Of a stretch of DNA of 64,000 nt, positions 9,235 through 17,797 are shown in pieces; position 1 is the first letter of the stretch, and every line of letters starts with the position of its first letter. The translations under genes and the position numbers were made by a program. The notes under the pieces were generated by a model. It searched no databases, was not told where the DNA came from, and saw nothing but the letters and a program-made list of their open reading frames with translations. The DNA is taken from NCBI RefSeq assembly GCF_000317695.1, contig NC_019771.1, positions 6,109,501 to 6,173,500 of the forward strand. Reading direction: 5' to 3'. This DNA is from Anabaena cylindrica PCC 7122. GTDB taxonomy: Bacteria; Cyanobacteriota; Cyanobacteriia; Cyanobacteriales; Nostocaceae.

Positions 9235-9900
9235 CTATGCTTTTACCATTGCTTTTTGTTGCTGTTTACGCTTGATCATAGATCCTGCACCCATAGCACC
9301 AAAAGCTAAAAGACCTAATACAGAAGCGGGTTCGGGAACAGCTTCAACTTCAACATATTTCACTAAATAGTCATCATTAGCATCGTTAACGGTGAATCCA
9401 AAAACAGTGCCTGTTGGAGAAGGGCTAAAGGTGAACTTACTAATGTCAAGATCCAAGAAATTACCACCAGGAATATCAGCAGCAATAAATTGATTTCCAT
9501 CTACTAACAGTTTAAAGCTGTCATTGCTGCCGACACGACTAAAGGTGGCAGAAAGTAGTTTTACTGCTGTGTTAGTAAAAGTCAATTTGAGCGTTTCTCC
9601 AAGGGACGTTCCCCCATCAATCTGATTCCCTACTACATTAAATATATTATTATTGTTTGCTACTCCTAGCCCGAATATACTTTGGTAAACATTTCTAGAT
9701 GCACCGCTGTTTTGAGTTCCTGTTGCTACTAGTGAAATACCATCTTCACTGTAGTTAAAGCTGGAATTTATTTGAGGTAGATTCAGTCCATTTCCCAGAT
9801 AGAAGGTGGTAGCTGATGCTTTTCCTGTGGTAGCCATTACTGCTATTGCAGAGGTCGCAGCTAATACGGAAATTTTTTGAAGCAGGCTTGAAGTTGTCAT
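9235..9900 (-). CDS. PEP-CTERM sorting-domain protein
   Basis: 221 aa. Signal peptide at residues ~1-30 (hydrophobic core, A-S-A cleavage site). The middle is rich in Asn/Ser/Gly/Thr and beta strands. The C-terminus has V-P-E-P-A-S-V-L-G-L-L-A-F-G-A followed by a basic tail (K-R-K-Q-Q-Q-K), the canonical PEP-CTERM signal recognised by an exosortase/EpsH system for surface or exopolysaccharide-associated export. The body shows no recognised domain. No exosortase is in the window, which is usual because these substrates are scattered. Confidence 0.92.
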   Translation of the reverse strand: MTTSSLLQKISVLAATSAIAVMATTGKASATTFYLGNGLNLPQINSSFNYSEDGISLVATGTQNSGASRNVYQSIFGLGVANNNNIFNVVGNQIDGGTSLGETLKLTFTNTAVKLLSATFSRVGSNDSFKLLVDGNQFIAADIPGGNFLDLDISKFTFSPSPTGTVFGFTVNDANDDYLVKYVEVEAVPEPASVLGLLAFGAMGAGSMIKRKQQQKAMVKA

Positions 9901-10261
9901 TCAATTCGTTCCTAAAAATAAATAGTGGAATTTATTTTGATGATTCTGTGATTTGCACGTTTCAGTGACTTCACTGAGAGAATAATTTCATACTCCTAAC
10001 AGTGTCGTCAACTCTTTGTAGCTATCTTCACAGAAAAAATATAATTAAATATACTGACTAACATCTTTTTCCTGACTATAAAATTTGAATAAACACTGTT
10101 GTTCAGTGATTTTGCTTGCCTCAATAAAAATTGGTTGCAAAAGGTTATTTAATTAATTTTTGATGAATTTTCAGCAATATTACGCTCGTGCAAATACTAA
10201 GCTGTTGTAAATATTCTATTAACGTGAATATCACTGATAGCTAGGTTATGAAAGGGAATTT
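9901..10261. other. Gene-free spacer
   Basis: About 360 bp of AT-rich DNA upstream of the PEP-CTERM gene. It must hold that gene's promoter, but I see no clear -10/-35 pair, repeat or small ORF. Confidence 0.4.
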
Positions 10262-10283
10262 AAAACCCACAGAAGTGGGTTTT
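10262..10283 (-). terminator. Intrinsic terminator downstream of the amidase gene
   Basis: Perfect 9-bp stem AAAACCCAC / GTGGGTTTT with an AGAA loop. Read on the minus strand it ends in TTTT, 12 bp after the stop codon of the nitrilase-family gene. Confidence 0.75.
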
Positions 10284-10294
10284 CTATCTAGATT

Positions 10295-11110
10295 CTAAAA
10301 CACGCGATGCTGTAAAGATGGCATTTGGCGGCGTACTTGTTCTAGTCTGGTGGGTTTAATTTCTGCGATCGCAACTCCTGGTTTATCTCCGGCATCTGCT
10401 AGAATTACCCCCCAAGGGTCGATAATCATCGCATGACCGTGAGTTTGACGACGGGCGTAGTTAGTGCCAGTTTGGGCAGGAGCAATGACGTAACAAGTGT
10501 TTTCAATCGCTCTGGCTTGCAACAATACTTGCCAATGGTCTTTACCCGTAAAAGCCGTGAAAGCCGCAGGAACAAAAACAACATCCGCTCCCTTGTCTGC
10601 TAGATGTCGATACAGTTCGGGGAAGCGGACATCATAGCAAATAGAAAGTCCTAGATTACCCAGGTTGTCGGAAAAATGGACTGGGGGTAAAGCTTTACCA
10701 GCCATAACAGTACTAGATTCTTGATAAGTGTTACCATCAGGAACATTGACATCAAATAAATGTGCCTTGTGGTAACGGGCCAGTTCTTGGCCATTGGGGT
10801 TAATGAGTAAGGCTGTGTTATAGACTTTGCCTGTGCCGTCTCCTACGGGTACAGGAAAGCCGCCGCCGAGTATAGTTACTTGAAAGCGCTGCGCCATTTT
10901 AATTAAAAATGTTTCCGTTACTTGAGCAAGAGCATCTGCTTGAGCAAGTTTGTCTTTTTCTTCTCCCATAAAAGAGAAATTTTCTGGCAACCCTACCAAT
11001 TCTGCACCCTGACGCACAGCCAAATCAATTAATTCCTCTGCCTGTGTCAAGTTTTTCTGTAGATCAGGCACACTGGTCATTTGAATAGCGGCGGCTAAAT
11101 AAGACTTCAT
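10295..11110 (-). CDS. Carbon-nitrogen hydrolase (Nit1/Nit2-like amidase)
   Basis: 271 aa, a single nitrilase-superfamily domain. The Glu-Lys-Cys catalytic triad is visible: Glu43 in G-L-P-E-N-F, Lys in Y-H-K-A-H-L-F (about 114) and Cys in S-I-C-Y-D-V-R-F-P-E (about 157). The C-Y-D-V-R-F-P-E-L-Y-R block is typical of the Nit1/Nit2 branch, which hydrolyses deaminated glutathione or omega-amides such as alpha-ketoglutaramate in the cytosol. Which of these is the substrate cannot be read from the sequence. Confidence 0.92.
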   Translation of the reverse strand: MKSYLAAAIQMTSVPDLQKNLTQAEELIDLAVRQGAELVGLPENFSFMGEEKDKLAQADALAQVTETFLIKMAQRFQVTILGGGFPVPVGDGTGKVYNTALLINPNGQELARYHKAHLFDVNVPDGNTYQESSTVMAGKALPPVHFSDNLGNLGLSICYDVRFPELYRHLADKGADVVFVPAAFTAFTGKDHWQVLLQARAIENTCYVIAPAQTGTNYARRQTHGHAMIIDPWGVILADAGDKPGVAIAEIKPTRLEQVRRQMPSLQHRVF

Positions 11111-11588
11111 AGATTCAAAAACAAACAGTGGATTTGTACGATATAGATTCTCAAATATATCGTTACTTCATATCCTAATTTCAAGTCAAAACATGGCTTG
11201 TAGTTCTGGGTTTGACCTGTGGTGTAGCTTAACGAGTAACAAAGTGGCTAAATAGCTTGTTCTATAAGGGATAGAGCATGAAAGCCACGCTAAAAAAAAG
11301 AGGCGTTTATGAGGCTTGAGATCGATTAAGTTCAGCGCTAAATCAGCCCATAATCCCATGCCATAAATCATAGTTGTCAGTAGAGAGAAAAGCTCAAATC
11401 ACTCTGATGCGGGTATTTGTTCTGTACATTATGACAAAGTTATATAGCGGATGCTGTTCACGAAGCGTACCGTTAGGCATATAAATGTAAAACCTAGAGA
11501 AATCAATGACTATATAAGAATAAAAGGTGAATAAGGCGCAGTGCAGAAGGCAGAGGTCAGGAATCAGAATTCCCTTCTGCCTTTTTTG
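11111..11588. other. Spacer without a convincing gene; carries a dispersed repeat
   Basis: A 61-codon minus-strand ORF at 11186-11371 has no recognisable features and I do not call it. The notable content is the 55-bp dispersed repeat at 11452-11506 and a STRR-like hairpin at 11535-11577. Confidence 0.45.
11452..11506. repeat. Dispersed 55-bp repeat, copy A
   Basis: Nearly identical to 63551-63605 (copy B), in the same orientation 52 kb apart. Both run from TGCTGTTC through CCGTTAGGCATATAAATGT to CCTAGAGAAATCAA. Confidence 0.8.
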
Positions 11589-12884
11589 CTAATTCAAGGG
11601 AATTTCTCCATCCGCAGGCATTCCCGGTTTTGCTAGTCTTTCTCGTTGTTCCAGGCTCAGTTTTACACCAAATACCTGTTGCACGCGATCGCTCTGAAAA
11701 TAAACGTTCTCTGGGGTAAAGGAGGCTTTAGAATCTATAGCGGTAACGGTTGCTTTAAAAGACTTTTGGTGTTTGGGATCGTTATCTAAATAAACATTGG
11801 CAAGTTGTCCGACGCGAACTTGAGCAATTTGCCCACCGGGAATAAAGCCCCGCAGATAAACTTGACTCAAGTCTACAACTCTCAGCAAGGGGCGCGATGG
11901 TAGAACCACTGTACCAGGTTCAACGCTGCGTGTCGTCACAACGCCATCAATCGGGCTTTTCACCGTCAGATTGTTCAAGCGACTCTGAATCAATTGTTGA
12001 TTTGCTTGGGCAGTTTTCACATCAGCTTGGGCGGCTGCTATTGTGTTGCGTGCCTGTCGTGCTTGTGTCTGAAATCGGCTGACATTAGTTTTTTGTCGCC
12101 CTGGATTTAAGGTTGTGGTTTGTGCTTGCGTCAATTTTCCCTGAGCAATATTAACGGCTGTTTGTGCCGCTTCCACAGCAGCTAAACGGCTTTGCAAAGC
12201 AGCTTTGGCAGTATTGTAAAAAGTTTGCGCCACATCATAGCGTTGTTTGGTTTCTGCTCCTTCAATCGCCAAATGGGCATAGCGATCGCGATCTACCCGC
12301 GCCTGTTCAACTAATGCCCGCGCTTCTAAAACTCGTGCTTGTTCTTGTTTCACAACGGCCTTTGCGGTTGAGACAAGGGCGTTAGCTTCCGCAACTTTAC
12401 CTTGGGTGTCACCTTGGGATTGCTGTAAATTCAGATTAGCATCTGCGAGTTGATCTGCGAGAATAGAGATTTGTAACCGGGCGTAAGCTTCTCGTTGTTT
12501 TGCCGCATTTACCTGGGCTGTGGCTGCGCTCAGTTCAGATTGTACTTCTTCATCACTAAGACGCACTAATAATTGTCCTTTTTTGACTGTATCTCCTTCC
12601 CGCACAGTAACTTCCTCGACCCGACCAATGCCTTTGGTGCTGACATCGGTTTCATAGCCTTCTATCCGTCCATTGAATTGAATGATGTTTGCAGGTTGGG
12701 GACGAAAAAACCCATACCAGACTCCAAAGCCGACAGATGCGATCGCCACAGTCCCGCCCAAAATCCACAACCAGCGTCGGGGTTTTTTCGGAGTGGGAAT
12801 TTTTGGATCGTCAGGCTTTTGAGGCGTTGTAACAGATTTTTGAGGAATTGTAATAGGTTTTGAAGAATCAACTGTATGTGACAT
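11589..12884 (-). CDS. HlyD/YbhG-type periplasmic adaptor (membrane fusion) protein
   Basis: 431 aa from the ATG at 12884 (CAGGGTG ribosome site; a GTG nine bases upstream is also possible). A Pro/Lys-rich cytoplasmic leader (1-40), one transmembrane helix (about 42-62) and a biotinyl/lipoyl half-motif (V-R-E-G-D-T-V-K-K-G-Q-L-L-V-R-L) are followed by a long coiled-coil hairpin rich in Ala/Gln (~115-310), the second half-motif (V-K-S-P-I-D-G-V-V) and a beta-barrel. It would bridge the ABC exporter to the outer membrane or periplasm. It is 15 bp downstream of the second permease gene, so it is co-transcribed with the exporter. Confidence 0.92.
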   Translation of the reverse strand: MSHTVDSSKPITIPQKSVTTPQKPDDPKIPTPKKPRRWLWILGGTVAIASVGFGVWYGFFRPQPANIIQFNGRIEGYETDVSTKGIGRVEEVTVREGDTVKKGQLLVRLSDEEVQSELSAATAQVNAAKQREAYARLQISILADQLADANLNLQQSQGDTQGKVAEANALVSTAKAVVKQEQARVLEARALVEQARVDRDRYAHLAIEGAETKQRYDVAQTFYNTAKAALQSRLAAVEAAQTAVNIAQGKLTQAQTTTLNPGRQKTNVSRFQTQARQARNTIAAAQADVKTAQANQQLIQSRLNNLTVKSPIDGVVTTRSVEPGTVVLPSRPLLRVVDLSQVYLRGFIPGGQIAQVRVGQLANVYLDNDPKHQKSFKATVTAIDSKASFTPENVYFQSDRVQQVFGVKLSLEQRERLAKPGMPADGEIPLN

Positions 12885-12899
12885 AAAATACACCCTGAG

Positions 12900-14027
12900 T
12901 TAACTTAATTGACTACGGTAGCGATTTGCACTCACCAGAACTGTCACGAGGGCAAATACAATCATGGCGATCGCATTTAAACCCCAAACTTCCAAACCTG
13001 CACCTTTAAGAAGAATGCTGCGGAGAATGATCAAGTAATGATAAAGCGGATTAATTTGGGCAATCCAGCGAAATACAAGCGGCATACTATTCACCGCCGT
13101 CACCGCACCGCCTAATAAAATAATGGGAATATTGAGAAATATCCCAATCAAAATTGTTTGCAATTTGTTCTCAGAAAATGTGGAAATTGCCAGTCCAATG
13201 GCAACACCAATCTGAATGTAGAGAATGGAAAACAGCAGTAATAAAAATAAATTTCCGCGAAAAGGTAAGGCAAAAACCCAGTGAGCAACGAGGAAACAAA
13301 TCAGCAATGTACCTGTGAGTAAAGCAGATATCGGCACAATTTTAGAAATCAAAATATAAGTCGATGCAACTGGAGTCATCAACAACTGTTCTAGTGTTCC
13401 TTGATCCTTTTCTCGAACCGCTTCCACAGCCGCAGCCAGAATGGCACTCAAGGTGATGATTGCCCCCAGCACACCAGGAACAAAAAACCAACTATCAAGC
13501 ATTCCGGGATTGTAGCGCAGCGTCATTTCAGTTTGAACGGGGACTTCTAGCCCAGTTGACACAGGTTGATAGCGTTGGAGTAAATCTAAGTTAAATTGAG
13601 TTGTAATTTGGCTGACATAGCCCTTTGCAAGTCCAGAACTGTAGGCGTTAATTCCATCAACCACAACCTGAACTTCTGATTTCCCAGTTTGTAGCAAATC
13701 CCGATCAAAACTAGGTGGAATGATTAATCCAGCATCGACTTCACCCCGTTCGATTTGTTGGGTAAGAGTTTGTTGACTGTTGGTGTGGCGAGATGCTAGA
13801 AACACACGATTTGCAGTAAACGCATCAACAAAATCTCGGCTGATTGTTACTTGATTTTGATCCAAAATACTCAGTCGTAAGTTCGTCACATTGGAATTCA
13901 TCACATAGCCAAAAATCACCATTGAAATAATTGGGGCGATTGTGAGAAAAATAACCAGTTGGCGATTACGCAATAGTTCAGTGCTTTCTTTGATTAACAA
14001 AGCCAATAGGCGGCGATTTATCATCAT
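12900..14027 (-). CDS. ABC-2 type transporter permease (YbhR/YbhS-like)
   Basis: 375 aa, standard length for YbhS/YbhR. One N-terminal transmembrane helix, a ~150-residue extracytoplasmic domain (D-Q-N-Q-V-T-I-S-R-D-F, D-A-G-L-I-I-P), then five helices with the conserved E-K-D-Q-G-T-L-E-Q-L-L-M-T-P coupling motif. Its partner permease (18578-19708) carries the matching E-K-E-Q-G-T-I-L-Q-L-Y-A-S. With the fused ATPase at 19705-21657 they would form the heterodimeric membrane core. The gene begins with ATG-ATG. Confidence 0.92.
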   Translation of the reverse strand: MMINRRLLALLIKESTELLRNRQLVIFLTIAPIISMVIFGYVMNSNVTNLRLSILDQNQVTISRDFVDAFTANRVFLASRHTNSQQTLTQQIERGEVDAGLIIPPSFDRDLLQTGKSEVQVVVDGINAYSSGLAKGYVSQITTQFNLDLLQRYQPVSTGLEVPVQTEMTLRYNPGMLDSWFFVPGVLGAIITLSAILAAAVEAVREKDQGTLEQLLMTPVASTYILISKIVPISALLTGTLLICFLVAHWVFALPFRGNLFLLLLFSILYIQIGVAIGLAISTFSENKLQTILIGIFLNIPIILLGGAVTAVNSMPLVFRWIAQINPLYHYLIILRSILLKGAGLEVWGLNAIAMIVFALVTVLVSANRYRSQLS

Positions 14028-14133
14028 TGATTTTTTAATACCAAATTAATATGAAGTTGCATAGAATCAAATATCAAGAATCATTAAACGCAGATGGACG
14101 CAGATAAAGATGGATTAATTAAATCCTGCGTAA

Positions 14134-14952
14134 CTATCGGATGGCATAACTACAAAAAATGTTTTTTTTGCGACTATATGCTATTCCTAAAATGACTGAT
14201 ACTATTAGCTCAATGGAAAAAACAAGAATTACTTTCCAATTTAAATTTAGCTGCAATGCTCCAGTATTACCTATATATAAAGCTAACCCAATACATCCAT
14301 TAAACCAGGCATGACTTAATACACAGAGAAATAAGTTATTTGTGTATTTATAAATAGTTGTAAAGCTAGACGTTAAAATGATTCCTGAAAATAAATATAA
14401 TCCAAAGGGAAATGAACTTTGGACTGTTCCTTTGATAAACCATAATGGCAAATGCCATATACTCCATATAATTCCCACAATAAGGACAGAAGGTAAATAA
14501 TTAACCAACTTTTCTAATTTAGGTTGCAAAATCCCCCGCCAGCCTAATTCCTCTAATCCACCGAAAAGGATAAGTAGCGGCAAATTAATAATTATAGATA
14601 GAATTGATATAGGCTTATTAATTCCAAAAGCGATCCAAATCATAAATAAACGCCAGAGTGAGAATAATCCAAATATCAGCCACACTTTTTTATCTATTTT
14701 TTTGCCAAAGATATACTTAACAAAAGATTTTTCACGAAAATCTTCCTGGAACTGTCGATAAATAATATAGGAACTAATGGCTGGACCTAAACCACCAATT
14801 ACGTCCAGTATCCAAAATAAAGGCTCACCATACCAAAGAGCATTAAAATATCTGTTTCCGATGATAATAATTAACCAACAAAACCATGTTATGGAAAAAG
14901 TGTAAAGTAGAAAAAGTCCGATTTGCTTAAGCGATTGCTTATTTTGGTTCAT
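14134..14952 (-). CDS. CPBP family intramembrane glutamic endopeptidase
   Basis: 272 aa with about eight transmembrane segments. The CPBP/Abi motifs are present: E-E-L-G-W-R-G (EExxxR, about 135-141), W-H-L-P-L-W-F (about 166) and H-A-W-F-N near 213, the residues of the Rce1/CAAX-protease-type active site. In bacteria such proteases act in bacteriocin self-immunity or membrane-protein processing; no substrate peptide is seen here. Codon use is noticeably more A/T-rich than the flanking transporter genes, which suggests separate acquisition. Confidence 0.88.
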   Translation of the reverse strand: MNQNKQSLKQIGLFLLYTFSITWFCWLIIIIGNRYFNALWYGEPLFWILDVIGGLGPAISSYIIYRQFQEDFREKSFVKYIFGKKIDKKVWLIFGLFSLWRLFMIWIAFGINKPISILSIIINLPLLILFGGLEELGWRGILQPKLEKLVNYLPSVLIVGIIWSIWHLPLWFIKGTVQSSFPFGLYLFSGIILTSSFTTIYKYTNNLFLCVLSHAWFNGCIGLALYIGNTGALQLNLNWKVILVFSIELIVSVILGIAYSRKKNIFCSYAIR

Positions 14953-15048
14953 ATTTTTGTTTTTTCTGAGAACTTTGCCAAAAATGTGATATCTCTAATT
15001 TGAAAAAATCTATTTTTCTCAGAGGATTTTGATGATGTTTGCGTAGAC

Positions 15049-15630
15049 TCATGATTGTTCTCCTACAGGTTGTTGTTGAGAGCGCGATTCGATGGGGAAT
15101 GCCAACCAACACCAAAAGTACAGAAAAATAAATCCAGGGATGACGATCGCTAAAATAACGGCCACAATCCGCACACCCATGACTGGTAAATTCCATAGCT
15201 GAGAAAGGGCATAACACACACCTGCGAAAACTTTATGACGACTGCGATGAAATACAATCCTTGGTATGACAGGAGTATTGGACTGCGATCGCTTGACCTT
15301 GAGAATCAAAGAAATCAGTAGTCCGATCGCACCGAAAATGGCTGATGGAATAGCGAAAATCGCCAGCCAGTGAGCCATGAACATTCCCGAAATCACGTCT
15401 CCAAGCCAAGATGAGGACGGACAAATAAAGCGAACTGCTTCTGCTGAACAACCAAAGCGTTCAGCTAAACCCATTCCCCCCCAAGTGACTAAGAATGGAA
15501 AAATTCCGTAGAGGATACATATACTTAACAAAACTAAATGTCCACGGGTGGTGAGCGATCGCGTCATGGAGATTGCTGCAAGTGCTGGTCCAAAAAGCAA
15601 CAGGATTGAAATTAAAGGCAAGTAAATCAT
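15049..15630 (-). CDS. PspC-domain membrane protein
   Basis: 193 aa. The N-terminal half has three hydrophobic helices with a Cys-containing loop (F-G-C-S-A-E-A-V-R-F-I-C-P). Residues ~125-180 form a PspC domain: R-H-K-V-F-A-G-V-C-Y-A-L-S-Q-L-W, then V-R-I-V-A-V-I-L and F-Y/F-W-C-W-L-A-F-P. PspC-type proteins sense envelope stress or tune membrane permeability. It lies between the polymer-forming protein and the protease inside the exporter operon, suggesting an envelope-stress theme. Confidence 0.8.
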   Translation of the reverse strand: MIYLPLISILLLFGPALAAISMTRSLTTRGHLVLLSICILYGIFPFLVTWGGMGLAERFGCSAEAVRFICPSSSWLGDVISGMFMAHWLAIFAIPSAIFGAIGLLISLILKVKRSQSNTPVIPRIVFHRSRHKVFAGVCYALSQLWNLPVMGVRIVAVILAIVIPGFIFLYFWCWLAFPIESRSQQQPVGEQS

Positions 15631-15803
15631 GTATTTTCTTAAACTTAAATAAGCTCAAATGAAGGTTTTTGATTTAGATTTGATGGCTGGTTTTTAGGGT
15701 CAATCAATGAGCCGAAATCCTTTGCCACTCTTTGAGCGTTGTAGATGGGATTTGCAACTCAATCTCCTGATCCATAGCCACAGGTAAAGTCAGGAGAATG
15801 CCC

Positions 15804-16673
15804 TCACTCAGGCGCTATTTGAGGTTTTTCTCTACCAAGTTTCCACAGCAAGATGACACCCAAGCCGAACATATTGACTAGGAAAACTATTAAACCTCCG
15901 AAAAATGGAATTAGTGTCAGAACTGTGAGGATTGCTAAACCTACCAAAAACTGCTGCTGTAACGACCAATTACGATTACTGGCTAGACTTTGACCAACAA
16001 AAAGTGCCACGGCTAATGATCCGACTAGAGAAGTGATAATCACTGTCAGACTTAGTAGTGGAATCAGAGGAATACCAATCAGCGTAATCGCTAGAAACAC
16101 AATCACAAAGATAATGCCGACGATCGCTCCCATTCCACATAAAACAGCCAAACTGGGGTGTTGACGCAATTTTGTAGCCAAAGAAGGCAGGAACTGGGGA
16201 TTGGTATGTAAAATAATTAGTCCGAGAATAGCTGCTAGTACGGCGTTACCAATTCTAAAAATGGGACCGAGAGAAATAGTGTAGAAGAAGCTACCTCTAT
16301 CTCGATTGGAACTATCCATCATCCCAGGTTGATCATTAGTTGTATAGCTACCGCCAATGTTCGCACCTTCTTCTTTGACGATTTTGCCCCCAAAGGAGTA
16401 AACATCACCCTCTACCTGTACTCCTTTTTTGAGGATGACATCTCCCCCAAATGCGATCGCAGTATCCAAAACTCTAGCATTAGGTGATACTGTAACATTC
16501 CCCCCAAAAGCGAAGGCATTTTCGACAACTTGATTCTCTGGTACGGTGACGCTACCACCAAAGCGAATCAGGTTGGTATTGTTGATATTGATGTCAGTCT
16601 GCGCTAGGGCATTACCTGCAAATATTAAGCAAATAGTGACGATAAAACCCAGAATTAATTGTTGCCATTTCAT
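15804..16673 (-). CDS. Polymer-forming (bactofilin-like) membrane protein
   Basis: 289 aa. Signal peptide at 1-24 (A-L-A cut). Residues ~30-115 are a right-handed beta-helix built of short turns (F-G-G-S-V-T-V, F-G-G-N-V-T-V, F-G-G-D-V-I-L, F-G-G-K-I-V) as in extracytoplasmic polymer-forming/bactofilin-like domains. Residues ~135-280 hold four transmembrane helices. It is probably an envelope scaffold protein. Its former upstream neighbour was probably the permease gene now at 18578-19708: a scrap of that gene's 3' end lies 46 bp upstream. Confidence 0.75.
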   Translation of the reverse strand: MKWQQLILGFIVTICLIFAGNALAQTDININNTNLIRFGGSVTVPENQVVENAFAFGGNVTVSPNARVLDTAIAFGGDVILKKGVQVEGDVYSFGGKIVKEEGANIGGSYTTNDQPGMMDSSNRDRGSFFYTISLGPIFRIGNAVLAAILGLIILHTNPQFLPSLATKLRQHPSLAVLCGMGAIVGIIFVIVFLAITLIGIPLIPLLSLTVIITSLVGSLAVALFVGQSLASNRNWSLQQQFLVGLAILTVLTLIPFFGGLIVFLVNMFGLGVILLWKLGREKPQIAPE

Positions 16674-16719
16674 AGATTTTATCCTCGTGAATTACATTAT
16701 GATGAATTCGCTTCATTGG

Positions 16720-16765
16720 ATAGTTGCATTCACCGCAAACTCAGCCATCCCCAAAAGCAGCAAAG
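16720..16765 (-). repeat. Duplicated scrap of a permease 3' end
   Basis: Matches 18580-18645, the 3' end of the permease gene, with an internal ~20-bp deletion. The shared blocks are ATAGTTGCATTC, CGCAAACTC and CCAAAAGCAGCAAAG. On the minus strand it translates L-L-L-G-M-A-E-F-A, matching the permease's L-L-L-G-I-V-E-F-A. The two copies bracket the XRE/nuclease/DUF433 patch. Confidence 0.75.
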
Positions 16766-17013
16766 GGAAGACGATTCAGCATTAGTCTTCAGGAATTAGA
16801 TATATTTAAAAATCGGCGATACCACAAAGTGGTTGCCAAGGGCATCGCTAATACTCGATCCGACCTAATAATAAATGAAATTCCTTCTACCTGAATCTAC
16901 CCCAGGGCTGGACAATTCCATTCAGGCTCTCAGTCAAGCTGATTGGTAATGATAGCTATTATGTTTTGCGATCGCTTAAGTCTGCAATATTCAACAGCGA
17001 TCGCAATCAACTT
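16766..17013. other. Gene-free spacer
   Basis: About 250 bp between the permease scrap and the DUF433 relic, with two GCGATCGC-type (HIP1) octamers near 16967 and 16997. I see no coding potential on either strand. Confidence 0.4.
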
Positions 17014-17246
17014 TTAAACTAAATCATCTTGGGCAATTTCTCGATCGATTTGTTCGGGATTTTGTTCGTAGTAATGCCAAGCTGCACTTAAATCTTCCGC
17101 AGTCAATCCAGGATAATTTGCCAATAATTCTTCATCCGGCGCACCTTGTTGACGATATGCTACCAAAGTCCATACGGGAATTCGTGTATTTCTAATTCGT
17201 GCTTCCCGCAAACTCCAGGTGTAATCTGAATCGGATTTTGCAACAT
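17014..17246 (-). pseudogene. DUF433 protein, frameshifted
   Basis: The open 65-codon part (17014-17211) is the C-terminal bulk of a DUF433 protein: R-N-T-R-I-P-V-W-T-L-V-A-Y, L-L-A-N-Y-P-G-L-T-A-E-D-L-S-A-A-W-H-Y-Y. The missing N-terminus is directly upstream in another frame from an ATG at 17246: M-L-Q-N-P-I-Q-I-T-P-G-V-C-G. A small deletion in the G-G-K-A-R-I-R turn near 17203 breaks the frame. DUF433 proteins are antitoxin-like and often precede a DUF5615 PIN-like toxin; none is present here. The ATG touches the stop of the upstream relic (TAAATG), so the two were an operon. Confidence 0.7.
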
Positions 17247-17459
17247 TTACACGTAATTTAATCCTTGGTCAACTAATTCCTCTGGTAGAGCATCAACTGA
17301 CCAAAAGCTTCAGATGCCCAATCAATAAGGTCAATATCACGAATACTTTCTAACACCTGCTTACGGCGATAGATAGCCTTTGTATCAGAACCATAGTCTT
17401 TCGCTCATCCGCTCTAGCGCGTTATTGAGATACGTGAGTGTTGAATCTAACACAGCCAT
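17247..17459 (-). pseudogene. Small hypothetical protein, twice frameshifted
   Basis: From an ATG at 17459 the reading goes M-A-V-L-D-S-T-L-T-Y-L-N-N-A-L-E-R-M-S-E-R, then continues in a second frame (K-D-Y-G-S-D-T-K-A-I-Y-R-R-K-Q-V-L-E-S-I-R) and after another shift in a third (S-V-D-A-L-P-E-E-L-V-D-Q-G-L-N-Y-V-stop). The joined product would be ~70 residues of soluble helix. I do not recognise the family. Two shifts within 210 bp show it is dead. Confidence 0.55.
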
Positions 17460-17462
17460 TAT

Positions 17463-17489
17463 CCTAATTTGGGATTATCCCAAATTAGG
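17463..17489. promoter_or_regulatory. Perfect 12-bp palindrome, probable XRE operator
   Basis: CCTAATTTGGGA-TTA-TCCCAAATTAGG: both 12-bp arms are exact. It lies between the divergent relic operon (start 17459) and the XRE gene (start 17534), where an autoregulatory control site of a C-protein-like repressor would be. Confidence 0.7.
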
Positions 17490-17533
17490 TTTATTGTAAT
17501 GGACGTAAAATATAGTGCGAAAAACAAAGCACG

Positions 17534-17797
17534 ATGAAATCTATATCTAGCTATGAGTATGACATATTTCGTCATTGTATGATTGCGGCTCGAAAAGAAG
17601 CACAACTTACTCAGGAATCTCTCGCCAAATCTCTTCAAAAACCTCAATCTTTCGTTGCTAAATATGAGAATGGTGAGCGACGCTTAGATGTTGTTGAGTT
17701 TCTCATAGTTACTCGCGTGATTGGCGTAGACCCTTGCGCCATTCTTAAGAAAGTTGAACAACAAATATCTGAAGCATCTTGTGAGGAAAGATTATGA
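17534..17797 (+). CDS. XRE-family helix-turn-helix regulator (controller-protein-like)
   Basis: 87 aa. One HTH_3 domain: I-F-R-H-C-M-I-A-A-R-K-E-A-Q-L-T-Q-E-S-L-A then S-F-V-A-K-Y-E-N-G-E-R-R-L-D-V-V-E-F, the standard XRE recognition helix and following helix. Size and position, directly before and overlapping by ATGA (17794-17797) a nuclease-like gene, match the controller of a type II restriction-modification operon. The palindrome at 17463-17489 is its likely operator. No methyltransferase gene is nearby. Confidence 0.8.
   Translation: MKSISSYEYDIFRHCMIAARKEAQLTQESLAKSLQKPQSFVAKYENGERRLDVVEFLIVTRVIGVDPCAILKKVEQQISEASCEERL

Noticed and set aside
11186..11371. 61-codon ORF
   Set aside because: No ribosome site, no recognisable sequence, and located in repeat-bearing spacer.
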